Part shown: one piece after another, positions 35,928 through 43,473 of the stretch
How the letters are laid out: the number at the start of each line of letters is the position of its first letter
Position numbering within the stretch: the stretch's first letter is position 1
Source of the DNA: an uncultured Clostridia bacterium
GTDB lineage: Bacteria; Bacillota; Clostridia; UMGS1883
NCBI GenBank assembly: GCA_934476455.1
Contig: CAKSNY010000001.1
Span: 109,322 to 173,321, forward strand
Direction of reading: 5' to 3'
Length of the DNA: 64,000 nucleotides
Program-made: the position numbers and the translations under genes
The notes under the pieces: model-generated
Seen by the model: the letters and a program-made list of their open reading frames with translations, nothing else
Told to the model about the DNA's origin: nothing
Databases searched by the model: none

Positions 35928-35969
35928 CAGCTTATTTGTAAAAAAAATACATTATATGGTAAAAAATGG

Positions 35970-35998
35970 TTGACAAATACCAAGATATGGATTATAAT
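35970..35998 (+). promoter_or_regulatory. Perfect consensus sigma-A promoter
   Basis: TTGACA (35970-35975), exactly 17 bases, TATAAT (35993-35998). It drives the two overlapping AbrB-type genes. Such a perfect match predicts strong basal transcription, likely under repression. Confidence 0.85.
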
Positions 35999-36035
35999 GT
36001 AAAAAAGTGGGAGAGCGAAAGGGGCAATATATAAA

Positions 36036-36269
36036 GTGAAAACATCGATTATTGACGAAAACGGAATGTTAACACTGCCGGATGAATGTATAAAGGCATG
36101 GGGGCTCGGCGCCGGCAGCAGACTTTGTATACAAATGCAGAACAACTCTTTGACTGTTAGACCGGAAAAGGACATTTGCACAATATGCGGCTCCGATAAT
36201 ACAATAGAGGGCTTTGCGGTGTGCAAAAAATGCTCGAAAATTATATATGACAGGAGGATAAACATATGA
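36036..36269 (+). CDS. Small AbrB-like protein with Cys4 tail (first of an overlapping pair)
   Basis: The 77-residue protein has a diverged AbrB-like half ('SIIDENGMLTLPDECIKAWGL', 'GSRLCIQMQNNSLTVRP') and a CTIC...CKKC tail, probably zinc-binding. Compared with canonical AbrB it lacks the RxxDELGR core ('DENGML' replaces 'DELGRI'), so DNA contacts may differ. The start is GTG 36036, preceded by GAAAGGGGC at some distance. Its TGA overlaps the ATG of the next gene (ATGA), suggesting coupled translation and a joint complex. Confidence 0.7.
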   Translation: MKTSIIDENGMLTLPDECIKAWGLGAGSRLCIQMQNNSLTVRPEKDICTICGSDNTIEGFAVCKKCSKIIYDRRINI

Positions 36270-36511
36270 TCCGTAAATTGGATGAATTGGGAAGAGTGGC
36301 AATTCCGCAGGAATATTGCGAGAAGCTTGGGATAAAGTATAATGATAAAATTGATATTATATTTGAAAATAATGTGCTTATCCTGAAAAAAGCCGCAGAT
36401 ACATGCGTTTATTGCGGAAAAGAAGATATTATACAGGGATTATCACTTTACGGAAAGCATATATGCAAGGATTGCTGCAAAAAGCTTTCCGACATTTATT
36501 TAAGCTTGTAA
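36266..36511 (+). CDS. AbrB-family regulator with Cys4 tail (second of the pair)
   Basis: The 81-residue protein starts 'MIRKLDELGRVAIPQEYCEK', a canonical AbrB core, followed by 'KIDIIFENNVLILKK' and a CVYC...CKDC tail. It is about the same size as the AbrB-type protein encoded at 33700. The start is ATG 36266 behind AGGAGG. It overlaps the previous stop by four bases. Its 3' end overlaps the convergent DUF421 gene by 12 bases. Confidence 0.88.
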   Translation: MIRKLDELGRVAIPQEYCEKLGIKYNDKIDIIFENNVLILKKAADTCVYCGKEDIIQGLSLYGKHICKDCCKKLSDIYLSL

Positions 36512-37168
36512 ATAAACATTTTTGATTCCGCTTTTATCGGCGATTGCCAAAAACAGTTCTTTTGCGTTTTTTATACCCTGCTTTGCAAGCTCGGCATTGA
36601 GCCAGCCTTCGGTTTTGTCTATTGCACCGAGCATATGGAGGTTAATTTTGCCGTCAATTACAACGGGTACGCAAATTGTGCATTGCTGCGGTGCAAGGTT
36701 CATATCATCGGGGTTTAACGGACGATACTTTTCGTACGGAAGAAAGCTTACCGTTCCGTTTTCCTCCATAATAGCGGAGCGCAGAAGCGATATATCGTAG
36801 AAACCTGCTATGCGGGCAAGCATCAAAAATTCGTTAAGGTCGATGCGCGCACGGCGAAGTGCCCTTGGGATAAGCTTGCCCTTATCCATAAGAATTATGG
36901 GCATGCCGGCAAGTATTTTCCGCATAGGAATACTTTTTTGCGTAACATATGAAATAATTACCGACAAAGAAGCATAAACCGCCATGGCTATAATTCCGCG
37001 CAGCGGGCTTCTGTCAAGGTTTGTTGCCATTTCGGCAGCTATCGAGCCTATAGTAATTCCGTTCAGGTAGTCAAACATATTCATTTGTGAAATCTGTTTT
37101 TCGCCCATAAACTTAATCAAAAGAAATAACACAACGGCGGAAAGAAGCGAATAAAAAAATACTTTCAT
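36500..37168 (-). CDS. DUF421 (YetF-like) membrane protein
   Basis: The 222-residue protein has three N-terminal membrane helices ('VFFYSLLSAVVLFLLIKFMG', 'FDYLNGITIGSIAAEMA', 'GIIAMAVYASLSVIISYV') and then the YetF cytoplasmic domains ('PIILMDKGKLIPRALRRARI', 'LNEFLMLARIAGFYDISL'). Some family members support spore germination or envelope functions in Bacillus; the exact role is unknown. ATG 37168 lies right after GGGAGG and seven T, which are part of the upp terminator hairpin. Confidence 0.85.
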   Translation of the reverse strand: MKVFFYSLLSAVVLFLLIKFMGEKQISQMNMFDYLNGITIGSIAAEMATNLDRSPLRGIIAMAVYASLSVIISYVTQKSIPMRKILAGMPIILMDKGKLIPRALRRARIDLNEFLMLARIAGFYDISLLRSAIMEENGTVSFLPYEKYRPLNPDDMNLAPQQCTICVPVVIDGKINLHMLGAIDKTEGWLNAELAKQGIKNAKELFLAIADKSGIKNVYLQA

Positions 37169-37204
37169 AAAAAAACCTCCCTCGGTATTATCTGCCGAGA
37201 GAGA
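37169..37204 (-). terminator. upp terminator overlapping the DUF421 ribosome site
   Basis: On the - strand, TCTCTCTCGG (37204-37195) pairs with CCGAGGGAGG (37185-37176), 10 bp with two G-U pairs, followed by TTTTTTT (37175-37169) and then the ATG. The 3' arm contains GGGAGG. The + strand version has two A-C mismatches, so the element works on the - strand. Confidence 0.75.
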
Positions 37205-37225
37205 TTTTTTATACAAAATAATGCT

Positions 37226-37855
37226 TTATTCAGTGCCGAAAAGCCTGTCGCCCGCATCGCCGAGTCCCGGGAGTATGTATCCCTTTTCATTAAGCTTGTC
37301 ATCCATTACACCGAGGTAAACGTGAACGTCAGGGTGCGTTGTAAGAACCTTGTCGACACCCTCTTTAACGCCGACAATACTTAAAACCTTAATATTCTTT
37401 GCGCCTTTTTCCTTAAGAAGCGTAACTGCGGCAGCCAGTGAGCCGCCCGTGGCAAGCATGGGATCAAGAACAAAAACCGTTCTTTCCCCGATGTCTGCCG
37501 GAAGATTGCAGTAGTACTGCTCCGGCTCAAGCGTTTCGTGGTTTCGGCACATTCCTATATGACCGATTTTTGATGACGGGAGGATTTTAAGCATACCGTC
37601 AACCATACCGAGCCCGGCTCTTAAAATAGGAACAATAACGGGCTTGTCCGTAGTAATCATACGGCACTTTGCCGTCATAAGAGGTGTTGGCACGTCGACA
37701 TCATTTGTCTTCATATCGCGTGTTGCTTCATAGCAGATGAGCATGGCGATTTCACTTACAAGCTCACGAAATGCCTTGCCATCGGTATTTTGGTGGCGCA
37801 GAAGCCCCAGCTTGTGAGAGATAAGAGGATGATCCATAATTGTCAGGTTGTTCAT
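37226..37855 (-). CDS. upp: Uracil phosphoribosyltransferase
   Basis: The 209-residue protein has the UPRT signatures: 'MDHPLISHKLGLLR', 'VPILRAGLGMVDGML', and the PRPP site 'VFVLDPMLATGGSLAAAV'. The end is 'YILPGLGDAGDRLFGTE'. It salvages uracil to UMP. It has its own promoter and a terminator that reaches into the next gene. The ribosome site is TTGGAGAAA. Confidence 0.97.
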   Translation of the reverse strand: MNNLTIMDHPLISHKLGLLRHQNTDGKAFRELVSEIAMLICYEATRDMKTNDVDVPTPLMTAKCRMITTDKPVIVPILRAGLGMVDGMLKILPSSKIGHIGMCRNHETLEPEQYYCNLPADIGERTVFVLDPMLATGGSLAAAVTLLKEKGAKNIKVLSIVGVKEGVDKVLTTHPDVHVYLGVMDDKLNEKGYILPGLGDAGDRLFGTE

Positions 37856-37929
37856 TTCTTTTTCTCCAATCTTTTTTGTTTTAAACGAATGTAATACGGC
37901 TATTGAACTCTCTCAACATCCGATTAAAC

Positions 37930-37958
37930 ATTATACTACAAAAAAAACATTTTGTCTA
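37930..37958 (-). promoter_or_regulatory. Sigma-A promoter of upp
   Basis: On the - strand: TAGACA (37958-37953), 17 bases, TATAAT (37935-37930). The leader is about 68 bases. Confidence 0.7.
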
Positions 37959-37961
37959 CAT

Positions 37962-38315
37962 TTATTTAAGCTTCGGCTTTGAAATAAGTGATGCGATAAA
38001 TGCAAACAGCATTACTGCGCTGATTCCGCCCGCGGTTGCGGAAAGTCCGCCCGTAAATATTCCCAGAAAGCCTTTTTCGCCGATTGCCTTTTTCACGCCT
38101 TCAAAAAGAGAATATCCAAACCCCGAAAGGGGAACACTTGCCCCGGCTCCGGCAAAATCCACAATTTTACCGTACACGCCTATAAGCGATAACAATACGC
38201 CGCTGCATACATAGCCGGTAAGAAGCCTTGCGGGGGTAAGCGATGTTTTATCTATTATAATCTGCCCGATTGCACACAAAATTCCACCTGTGATAAATGC
38301 GCGTAAATATTCCAT
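37962..38315 (-). CDS. spoVAE: Stage V sporulation protein AE
   Basis: The 117-residue membrane protein has about four short helices and the SpoVAE/SpoVAC-type pattern: 'AFITGGILCAIGQIIID', 'PARLLTGYVCSGVLLSLIGVYG', 'AGASVPLSGFGYSLFEGVKKA' and 'GIFTGGLSATAGGISAVMLFAF'. SpoVA proteins move dipicolinic acid into the forespore. Here it stands alone, without spoVAC and spoVAD beside it. The ribosome site CGGAGG precedes ATG 38315. Confidence 0.88.
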   Translation of the reverse strand: MEYLRAFITGGILCAIGQIIIDKTSLTPARLLTGYVCSGVLLSLIGVYGKIVDFAGAGASVPLSGFGYSLFEGVKKAIGEKGFLGIFTGGLSATAGGISAVMLFAFIASLISKPKLK

Positions 38316-38336
38316 AACAAATCCTCCGTTTCTGAA

Positions 38337-38385
38337 TAAAAAATCACCGCAGTAAAATATCTGCTGTAGGTATTTTACCGCGGTG
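38337..38385 (-). terminator. Terminator after the AraC gene
   Basis: On the - strand a 15-bp stem with one mismatch (38385-38371 with 38359-38345; CACCGCGGTAAAATA arm) is followed by ATTTTTT. Confidence 0.75.
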
Positions 38386-38397
38386 AATAAAATTTAT

Positions 38398-39306
38398 TCA
38401 GGCATTCATAACCCTCTCTCTGTATGCATGCCTGTATTCGCTGGGGGATGCACCGACCTGTTTTTTAAAAATATCGTTGAAGCGCTGCTGTGCGCTGAAG
38501 CCTACCATGGAAGCAATGCTGCCGACCTTAAGATTTGTTTCTTCCAAAAGCTCTTTGCTTTTTTGTATGCGCACACTTAAAAGATATTGAATGGGGCTTA
38601 TGTCATAGTGCTTTTTAAACGCACGGGCAAAATGGCTTGTGGATATGTAAACGTAACCTGCAATGTCGGAAAGGGATATGTCGCTGCTGTAGTTTTCGTC
38701 TATATATGTTTTTGAGCTTTCAAGCATTTCTATCAGCTTATGTCCTTTTCCGGAAAGCGTGTTTTCCCACTGCATACGAAGGCTTCTGCTGAGCCAGACA
38801 AAAAGCTGCATTGTAAGAAGACTTCTTAAAAACGGACTTTCGCCGTCCGGCGCTTTATCCTCGTGCATTATTTGCTGCATAAGGGAAGCAATTGTGGAGC
38901 AGTATATGTTTGAAATTGAAAAATAGCTGCAATTGTTTCCCGAATCCGTGATAAAGGAAAGAAAATCGTTAAGGCTTATGCTTGAAAGGTTCACGCTGTC
39001 GCTTTTTGAAAAACAAAATTTCAGCACCAAAAACCTCGATGGGCGAGTGCTGTTAATTTTAAGTATATGCGGTGTTCGCGGCTTTATAAGCAGCAAATCG
39101 TTTGTACGCACCATTACTGATTCGTTTTCGATTTCAAAACAGCCGTGCTCTGCCTCCTGCACATAGACAAGCTCAAATTCATCGTGAATACTGACCTCGT
39201 CAGGGTGATAGCTTGCGTCCATAATGCGCTGCACAGACTTTACAACAACGGGAAGACCCGTTTCCGAATTGATTAAATTCTCCCAAAGCTTGGGGTATTC
39301 ACTCAC
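38398..39306 (-). CDS. AraC family transcriptional regulator
   Basis: The 302-residue protein has a cupin-like N-terminal ligand domain ('HDEFELVYVQEAEHGCFEIE', 'IKPRTPHILKI') and a C-terminal double helix-turn-helix ('DISLSDIAGYVYISTSHFARAFKKH' pattern, 'VGSIASMVGFSAQQRFNDIFKKQVGASPSEYR'). The start is GTG 39306 behind GAGGTGG. Such regulators usually sense sugars or aromatic ligands. It is divergent from pyrH with an overlapping promoter, so it could affect the large operon, which is inference. Confidence 0.88.
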   Translation of the reverse strand: MSEYPKLWENLINSETGLPVVVKSVQRIMDASYHPDEVSIHDEFELVYVQEAEHGCFEIENESVMVRTNDLLLIKPRTPHILKINSTRPSRFLVLKFCFSKSDSVNLSSISLNDFLSFITDSGNNCSYFSISNIYCSTIASLMQQIMHEDKAPDGESPFLRSLLTMQLFVWLSRSLRMQWENTLSGKGHKLIEMLESSKTYIDENYSSDISLSDIAGYVYISTSHFARAFKKHYDISPIQYLLSVRIQKSKELLEETNLKVGSIASMVGFSAQQRFNDIFKKQVGASPSEYRHAYRERVMNA

Positions 39307-39340
39307 TTAAAACCACCTCGGTGAAAAATATTTTAAATAT

Positions 39341-39369
39341 ATTATACTATAGATATTTACAAATTGCAA
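39341..39369 (-). promoter_or_regulatory. Sigma-A promoter of the AraC gene
   Basis: On the - strand: TTGCAA (39369-39364), 17 bases, TATAAT (39346-39341). It overlaps the pyrH promoter on the other strand. Confidence 0.7.
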
Positions 39370-39385
39370 ATAAATATGTTAAAAT
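39356..39385 (+). promoter_or_regulatory. Promoter of the pyrH-dnaE run
   Basis: TTTACA (39356-39361), 18 bases, TAAAAT (39380-39385). Transcription would start near 39392, which rules out starts before 39393 for pyrH. Confidence 0.5.
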
Positions 39386-39419
39386 AAAGAAGATGGATTT
39401 TATGAAAGGCAGTGAAAAA

Positions 39420-40130
39420 ATGCAAAGTAAATACAAAAGAGTACTTATAAAGCTGAGCGGTGAGGCGCTTGCCGGGGATAAAGGCTTCGGTCTTGACGAG
39501 AAAACGCTCGACTCTATAGCATTGACAATTAAAGAGTGTGTGGATATGGGCGTACAAATTGCCGTTGTCGTAGGCGGTGGTAATTTCTGGCGCGGAAGAA
39601 CGGGTGAAAATATGGACCGTACACGTGCAGACCATATGGGAATGCTTGCTACAGTTATAAATTCTCTTGCCTTGTGCGACGCTTTTGAGCGCCACGGCAT
39701 ACCCACGCGCGTGCAAACAGCTATCGATATGCGCCAGATTGCAGAGCCTTATATTAGAGGGCGTGCAATCCGTCATCTTGAAAAAGGGCGCGTGGTTATA
39801 TTCGGATGCGGCACGGGAAATCCGTTTTTCTCTACAGATACCACAGCGGCGCTGCGTGCGGCAGAGGTTGACGCCGAGATGATTCTTCTTGCAAAAAAAG
39901 TTGACGGAGTATATGACAGCGACCCCAATATAAACCCCGACGCCGTTAAGTTTGACACAATTTCCTATATAGATGTTTTAAACCGTGAGCTCGGCGTTAT
40001 GGATACAACGGCAACATCACTTTGTATGGACAATAAAATGCCGATATGCGTTTTCGGTCTTGATAAGCCGGACAATATAAAAAGTGTGCTTGAAGGCAAA
40101 AAAATAGGTACGCTTGTATACGCACAATAA
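39420..40130 (+). CDS. pyrH: UMP kinase
   Basis: The 236-residue protein has the amino-acid-kinase fold of PyrH: 'YKRVLIKLSGEALAG', 'VVVGGGNFWRG', 'DHMGMLATVINSLAL', 'GTGNPFFSTDTTAALRA' and 'KVDGVYDSDP'. It phosphorylates UMP to UDP. I chose ATG 39420 (MQSKYKRV), which matches the family N-terminus; in-frame ATGs at 39393 and 39402 are alternatives. rpsB and tsf, which often precede it, are absent here. Confidence 0.95.
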   Translation: MQSKYKRVLIKLSGEALAGDKGFGLDEKTLDSIALTIKECVDMGVQIAVVVGGGNFWRGRTGENMDRTRADHMGMLATVINSLALCDAFERHGIPTRVQTAIDMRQIAEPYIRGRAIRHLEKGRVVIFGCGTGNPFFSTDTTAALRAAEVDAEMILLAKKVDGVYDSDPNINPDAVKFDTISYIDVLNRELGVMDTTATSLCMDNKMPICVFGLDKPDNIKSVLEGKKIGTLVYAQ

Positions 40131-40151
40131 TAAATTTTAGGAGGAATATTT

Positions 40152-40706
40152 ATGAAAAACGATTATCCCGAACTTAGTGCAAAACTTGAAAAAGCGGTAA
40201 ATTTTTTTCTGGATGAGTTAGACTCTATCCGCGCGGGAAGAGCAAATACGGCGGTGCTTAACAAGGTATCGGTGGATTATTACGGAAGTATGTCGCCGGT
40301 GTCACAGGTTGCGTCGGTATCTACGCCCGATGCGCGCACAATAGTTATACAGCCGTGGGACGCGTCGTTGGTAAAGGCGATTGAAAAGGCTATTCTTGCT
40401 TCGGATATAGGCATCAACCCTCAAAACGACGGAAAGAGCATACGTCTTAACTTCCCCGTTCCGACGGAGGACAGACGTAAAGAGCTTGCAAAAAGTGTTT
40501 CCAAAAAAGCGGAGGACTGCAAGGTAGTTGTTCGCGGACTGCGCCGCGATGAAATAGAACGCTTTAAGGCTATGAAAAAGAAAAGCGAGATAACAGAGGA
40601 CGATTTAAAGAGTATAGAAAAGGAAATACAGGATATTATCGATTTGCAAATAAAAGAAATTGATAAATATGCGGAGAAAAAGAACAAAGAAATTATGGAA
40701 ATCTGA
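40152..40706 (+). CDS. frr: Ribosome recycling factor
   Basis: The 184-residue protein matches RRF end to end: 'FFLDELDSIRAGRANTAVLNKV', 'VSTPDARTIVIQPWD', 'LIRLNFPVPTEDRRKEL'-type and 'EITEDDLKSIEKEIQDI'. With EF-G it splits post-termination ribosomes. The ribosome site AGGAGG precedes ATG 40152. It is followed by uppS within 10 bases. Confidence 0.97.
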   Translation: MKNDYPELSAKLEKAVNFFLDELDSIRAGRANTAVLNKVSVDYYGSMSPVSQVASVSTPDARTIVIQPWDASLVKAIEKAILASDIGINPQNDGKSIRLNFPVPTEDRRKELAKSVSKKAEDCKVVVRGLRRDEIERFKAMKKKSEITEDDLKSIEKEIQDIIDLQIKEIDKYAEKKNKEIMEI

Positions 40707-40714
40707 CGGTGCAT

Positions 40715-41467
40715 ATGTTTAATTTTAAAAAATTTTCAAAAAAGAATACCGATGCGGATATAGATTATAATAATTTGCCCGTGCATATCGGAATTATTAT
40801 GGACGGTAACGGTCGCTGGGCAAAGAAAAGGGCGCTTCCGCGCAGCAGCGGTCATGCCGCCGGTGCCAAAACATTTGAAAAGATAGTTGAGGACGCCGGC
40901 AATATTGGTATTAAATATGTAACCGTGTATGCTTTTTCAACGGAAAACTGGAAGCGCCCGAAGCAGGAGGTTGACGCCCTTATGAACCTGCTTGAGGATT
41001 ATTTGGACAATGGTCTGGCAAGGCTTGCGGGGCGAAACGTGAAAATTCATTTTATAGGCGATGAAACCGTTTTTTCGGACGAAATGCAAAAAAAGCTTGT
41101 ACATATGGAAAGGGAAACAGACAAAAATACCGGTTTGGTATTAAACGTTGCCCTTAATTACGGCGGGAGAAACGAGCTTGTAAACGCCGTAAAGAAAATT
41201 GCCGATAACGCCGCACGCGGTGAGGTAGCGCCTGAGGATATTGATGAAGAATATGTGCAAAAATTTCTTTACACGGCGGGTCAGCCTGACCCGGACTTGA
41301 TTATCCGCCCGAGCGGCGAGTATAGGCTTAGTAACTTTTTGATGTGGCAAAGTGCTTACAGTGAGCTGTGGTTTTCAAACTGCCTGTGGCCTGATTTTAC
41401 AAAAAAAGATCTTCTTGGGGCTATAAAGGATTATCAAAATCGCAGCCGAAGATTCGGCGGAGTATAA
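40715..41467 (+). CDS. uppS: Undecaprenyl diphosphate synthase
   Basis: The 250-residue cis-prenyltransferase has 'HIGIIMDGNGRWAKKR' (catalytic Asp), 'AFSTENWKRP', 'ALNYGGRNEL' and 'IIRPSGEYRLSNFLMWQ'. It builds C55 diphosphate, the lipid carrier for peptidoglycan and teichoic acids. A GTG at 40709 in the same frame is an alternative; both have weak ribosome sites, so translation is probably coupled to frr. Confidence 0.95.
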   Translation: MFNFKKFSKKNTDADIDYNNLPVHIGIIMDGNGRWAKKRALPRSSGHAAGAKTFEKIVEDAGNIGIKYVTVYAFSTENWKRPKQEVDALMNLLEDYLDNGLARLAGRNVKIHFIGDETVFSDEMQKKLVHMERETDKNTGLVLNVALNYGGRNELVNAVKKIADNAARGEVAPEDIDEEYVQKFLYTAGQPDPDLIIRPSGEYRLSNFLMWQSAYSELWFSNCLWPDFTKKDLLGAIKDYQNRSRRFGGV

Positions 41468-41476
41468 AAAACAAAT

Positions 41477-41504
41477 CCGCGCGGCGAACTTTTGAGCTGC
41501 GCGG
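41477..41504 (+). other. Hairpin between uppS and cdsA
   Basis: CCGCGCGGC (41477-41485) pairs with GCTGCGCGG (41496-41504), nine pairs with one G-U. No T run follows and the cdsA ribosome site is close by, so it may stabilise or cleave the transcript rather than end it. Confidence 0.4.
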
Positions 41505-41520
41505 CGAAACGGAGATTGCT

Positions 41521-42321
41521 ATGAAACAAAGATTGTTAAGTGCGTTTTTCGGAATATTGCTGTTTGCAGCGGTTATGGCTCTGGGAACTGGCGTTTTTGA
41601 CGCTGCGGTGCTTATTATAACGGAAATTGCAATTTATGAGATTACCGCTGCCGTCGGCGCAGATAAGAAATGTGCGGCTAAATATATTTCGTATATGCTC
41701 CCTGTTTTTTTGTTGATTGATGTCAATTTATCAAATGGTAAAAATATGGGCGTTATTGCATTTTTATACTTGGCTGTTCTTATGACGGCAATGCTTATTG
41801 ACCGTAAAAATACGAGCTTTGACACTGTTTGCAGATATTTTACCATAGTGTTGTACGTAAGTATCGCTTTTTCGTATGTTTCGCTTACGCGGCACATGGG
41901 GCTTTTCAGTACGATGATAATATTTATCGGCTGCTGGGTGACCGACAGTTTTGCGTATTTTGCAGGTGTTTTTTTCGGGAAGCATAAGCTTGCGCCTGTT
42001 ATCAGCCCGAAAAAAACCGTTGAGGGTTCAATCGGCGGAATTTTGGGCGTAACGGCGGTTACAATGGCATATGCCGCCCTGTTGTCTAATATATTTGGTT
42101 ATGAGGCTAATCTTTTCAATGCGGCGATTATGGGCGCAGTATGCGGCGTTGTGTCGCAATTGGGCGATTTGTGTGCCTCGGTAATAAAAAGAGAGCATAA
42201 AATTAAGGATTACGGTAATATTATGCCGGGACACGGCGGTGTTATGGACAGATTTGACAGCATAATTTTTGTTGCTCCGGCAGTATATTATCTTATGAGT
42301 GTGCTGCCTGTTTGCGTCTGA
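41521..42321 (+). CDS. cdsA: Phosphatidate cytidylyltransferase
   Basis: The 266-residue polytopic protein (about seven to eight membrane helices) ends with the CDS signature 'SVIKREHKIKDYGNIMPGHGGVMDRFDS'. It makes CDP-diacylglycerol from phosphatidate and CTP, the entry to phosphatidylglycerol and related lipids. The start is ATG 41521 behind ACGGAGA. Its position between uppS and dxr is conserved. Confidence 0.95.
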   Translation: MKQRLLSAFFGILLFAAVMALGTGVFDAAVLIITEIAIYEITAAVGADKKCAAKYISYMLPVFLLIDVNLSNGKNMGVIAFLYLAVLMTAMLIDRKNTSFDTVCRYFTIVLYVSIAFSYVSLTRHMGLFSTMIIFIGCWVTDSFAYFAGVFFGKHKLAPVISPKKTVEGSIGGILGVTAVTMAYAALLSNIFGYEANLFNAAIMGAVCGVVSQLGDLCASVIKREHKIKDYGNIMPGHGGVMDRFDSIIFVAPAVYYLMSVLPVCV

Positions 42322-42332
42322 GAGGTAGGAAT

Positions 42333-43472
42333 ATGCAAAAGAAAAAAATAGCATTGCTCGGTTCAACGGGCTCAATCGGTACGCAGACGCTTGAGGTGTG
42401 CGATATGACGGGTGAATTTACCGTAACCGCACTGACCGCACACAAAAATGTAAGGCTGGCTGAAGAGCAAATCAGAAAATACAAACCGCTTTATGCGTGT
42501 ATGACAGATGAGAAAAGTGCAAATGATTTAAAAGTAAGGGTTGCCGATACAAATACGCGTGTTTTGAGCGGAGAGGAGGGCGCGGTTATGTGCGCGTCCC
42601 TTCCCGAAAATGACATTGTTTTGGCTGCTATTGTGGGTATAGCCGGGCTTCGCCCGACGCTTGCAGCCGTTAAAAGCGGCAAATGCGTGGCTCTTGCAAA
42701 CAAAGAAACAATGGTTACGGCAGGCGAAATTGTAAATGCCGAAGCAAAAGCACACGGCGCGCGGATTTTGCCGGTTGACAGTGAGCACAGTGCAATTTTT
42801 CAGTCAATATCCAACCAGCGTAAGTTTTTAAAGCGCATAATAATAACCGCTTCCGGCGGACCTTTTTTCGGAAAAAGCAGAGAATATCTTGCAAATGTAA
42901 CCCCTGCTGAGGCATTAAAGCACCCAAACTGGAATATGGGCGCAAAGATAACGATTGACAGCGCGACTTTGGTAAACAAGGGGCTTGAAATAATCGAGGC
43001 GATGCACCTGTTTGGTGTATGCGCGGATGATATTGTGCCGATTGTACACCGTGAAAGCATAGTTCATTCGATGGTTGAATTTTGTGACGGAAGCGTAATT
43101 GCACAGCTTGGTGTGCCGGATATGAAGCTTCCTATTGCATATGCGCTTAATTATCCGTGCAGAGGGGCAGCCGTTACAAAACAGCTTGATTTAACACAAA
43201 TAGGAAAGCTTACATTTTTTGAAATTGACAAAGACGCTTTCCCGGCGGTAGAGCTTGCCAAACGTGCCGCGCGCAGCGGAGGCGTGATGTGCGCGGTTTA
43301 TAACGGCGCCAATGAAAAAGCTGTGGAGATGTTTTTAAACGGCAAATGTAAATTTAATGAAATAACAAAGATTGTTGAGCGTGCGATGCAGAAAGCACCG
43401 CGAATAGAAAAGCCCTCGCTTGAAGATATTTTTGAAGCGGATTGCTTTGCAAGAAATTTGGAAGGAATGTGA
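42333..43472 (+). CDS. dxr: 1-Deoxy-D-xylulose 5-phosphate reductoisomerase
   Basis: The 379-residue protein has the NADPH loop 'ALLGSTGSIGTQTLEV' (from residue 7), 'VALANKETMVTAGEIV', 'LPVDSEHSAIFQS', 'ITASGGPFF' and 'ATLVNKGLEIIEAMHLF'. It makes MEP, the committed step of the non-mevalonate isoprenoid route, feeding ispA and uppS in this run. The start is ATG 42333 behind AGGTAGGA. Confidence 0.97.
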   Translation: MQKKKIALLGSTGSIGTQTLEVCDMTGEFTVTALTAHKNVRLAEEQIRKYKPLYACMTDEKSANDLKVRVADTNTRVLSGEEGAVMCASLPENDIVLAAIVGIAGLRPTLAAVKSGKCVALANKETMVTAGEIVNAEAKAHGARILPVDSEHSAIFQSISNQRKFLKRIIITASGGPFFGKSREYLANVTPAEALKHPNWNMGAKITIDSATLVNKGLEIIEAMHLFGVCADDIVPIVHRESIVHSMVEFCDGSVIAQLGVPDMKLPIAYALNYPCRGAAVTKQLDLTQIGKLTFFEIDKDAFPAVELAKRAARSGGVMCAVYNGANEKAVEMFLNGKCKFNEITKIVERAMQKAPRIEKPSLEDIFEADCFARNLEGM

Positions 43473-43473
43473 A

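Larger units (their letters stand above)
35690..36035. other. 346-base intergenic stretch with at least five hairpins and two terminators
   Basis: No gene is supported here. In order: AGCGTGTCG/CGACACGCT (35692-35716); two competing hairpins, CCGAAAG/CTTTCGG (35722-35739) and AAAGCTC/GAGCTTT (35725-35745); GCGCGG/CCGCGC (35751-35766); a 13-bp stem with a T run (35782-35823); GTCAGAGGG/CCCATCTGAC (35825-35848); a terminator at 35890-35927; and a consensus promoter at 35970-35998. Most of the stretch to 35850 is GC-rich compared with the AT-rich remainder. It looks like a composite or repeated intergenic element. Confidence 0.6.
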
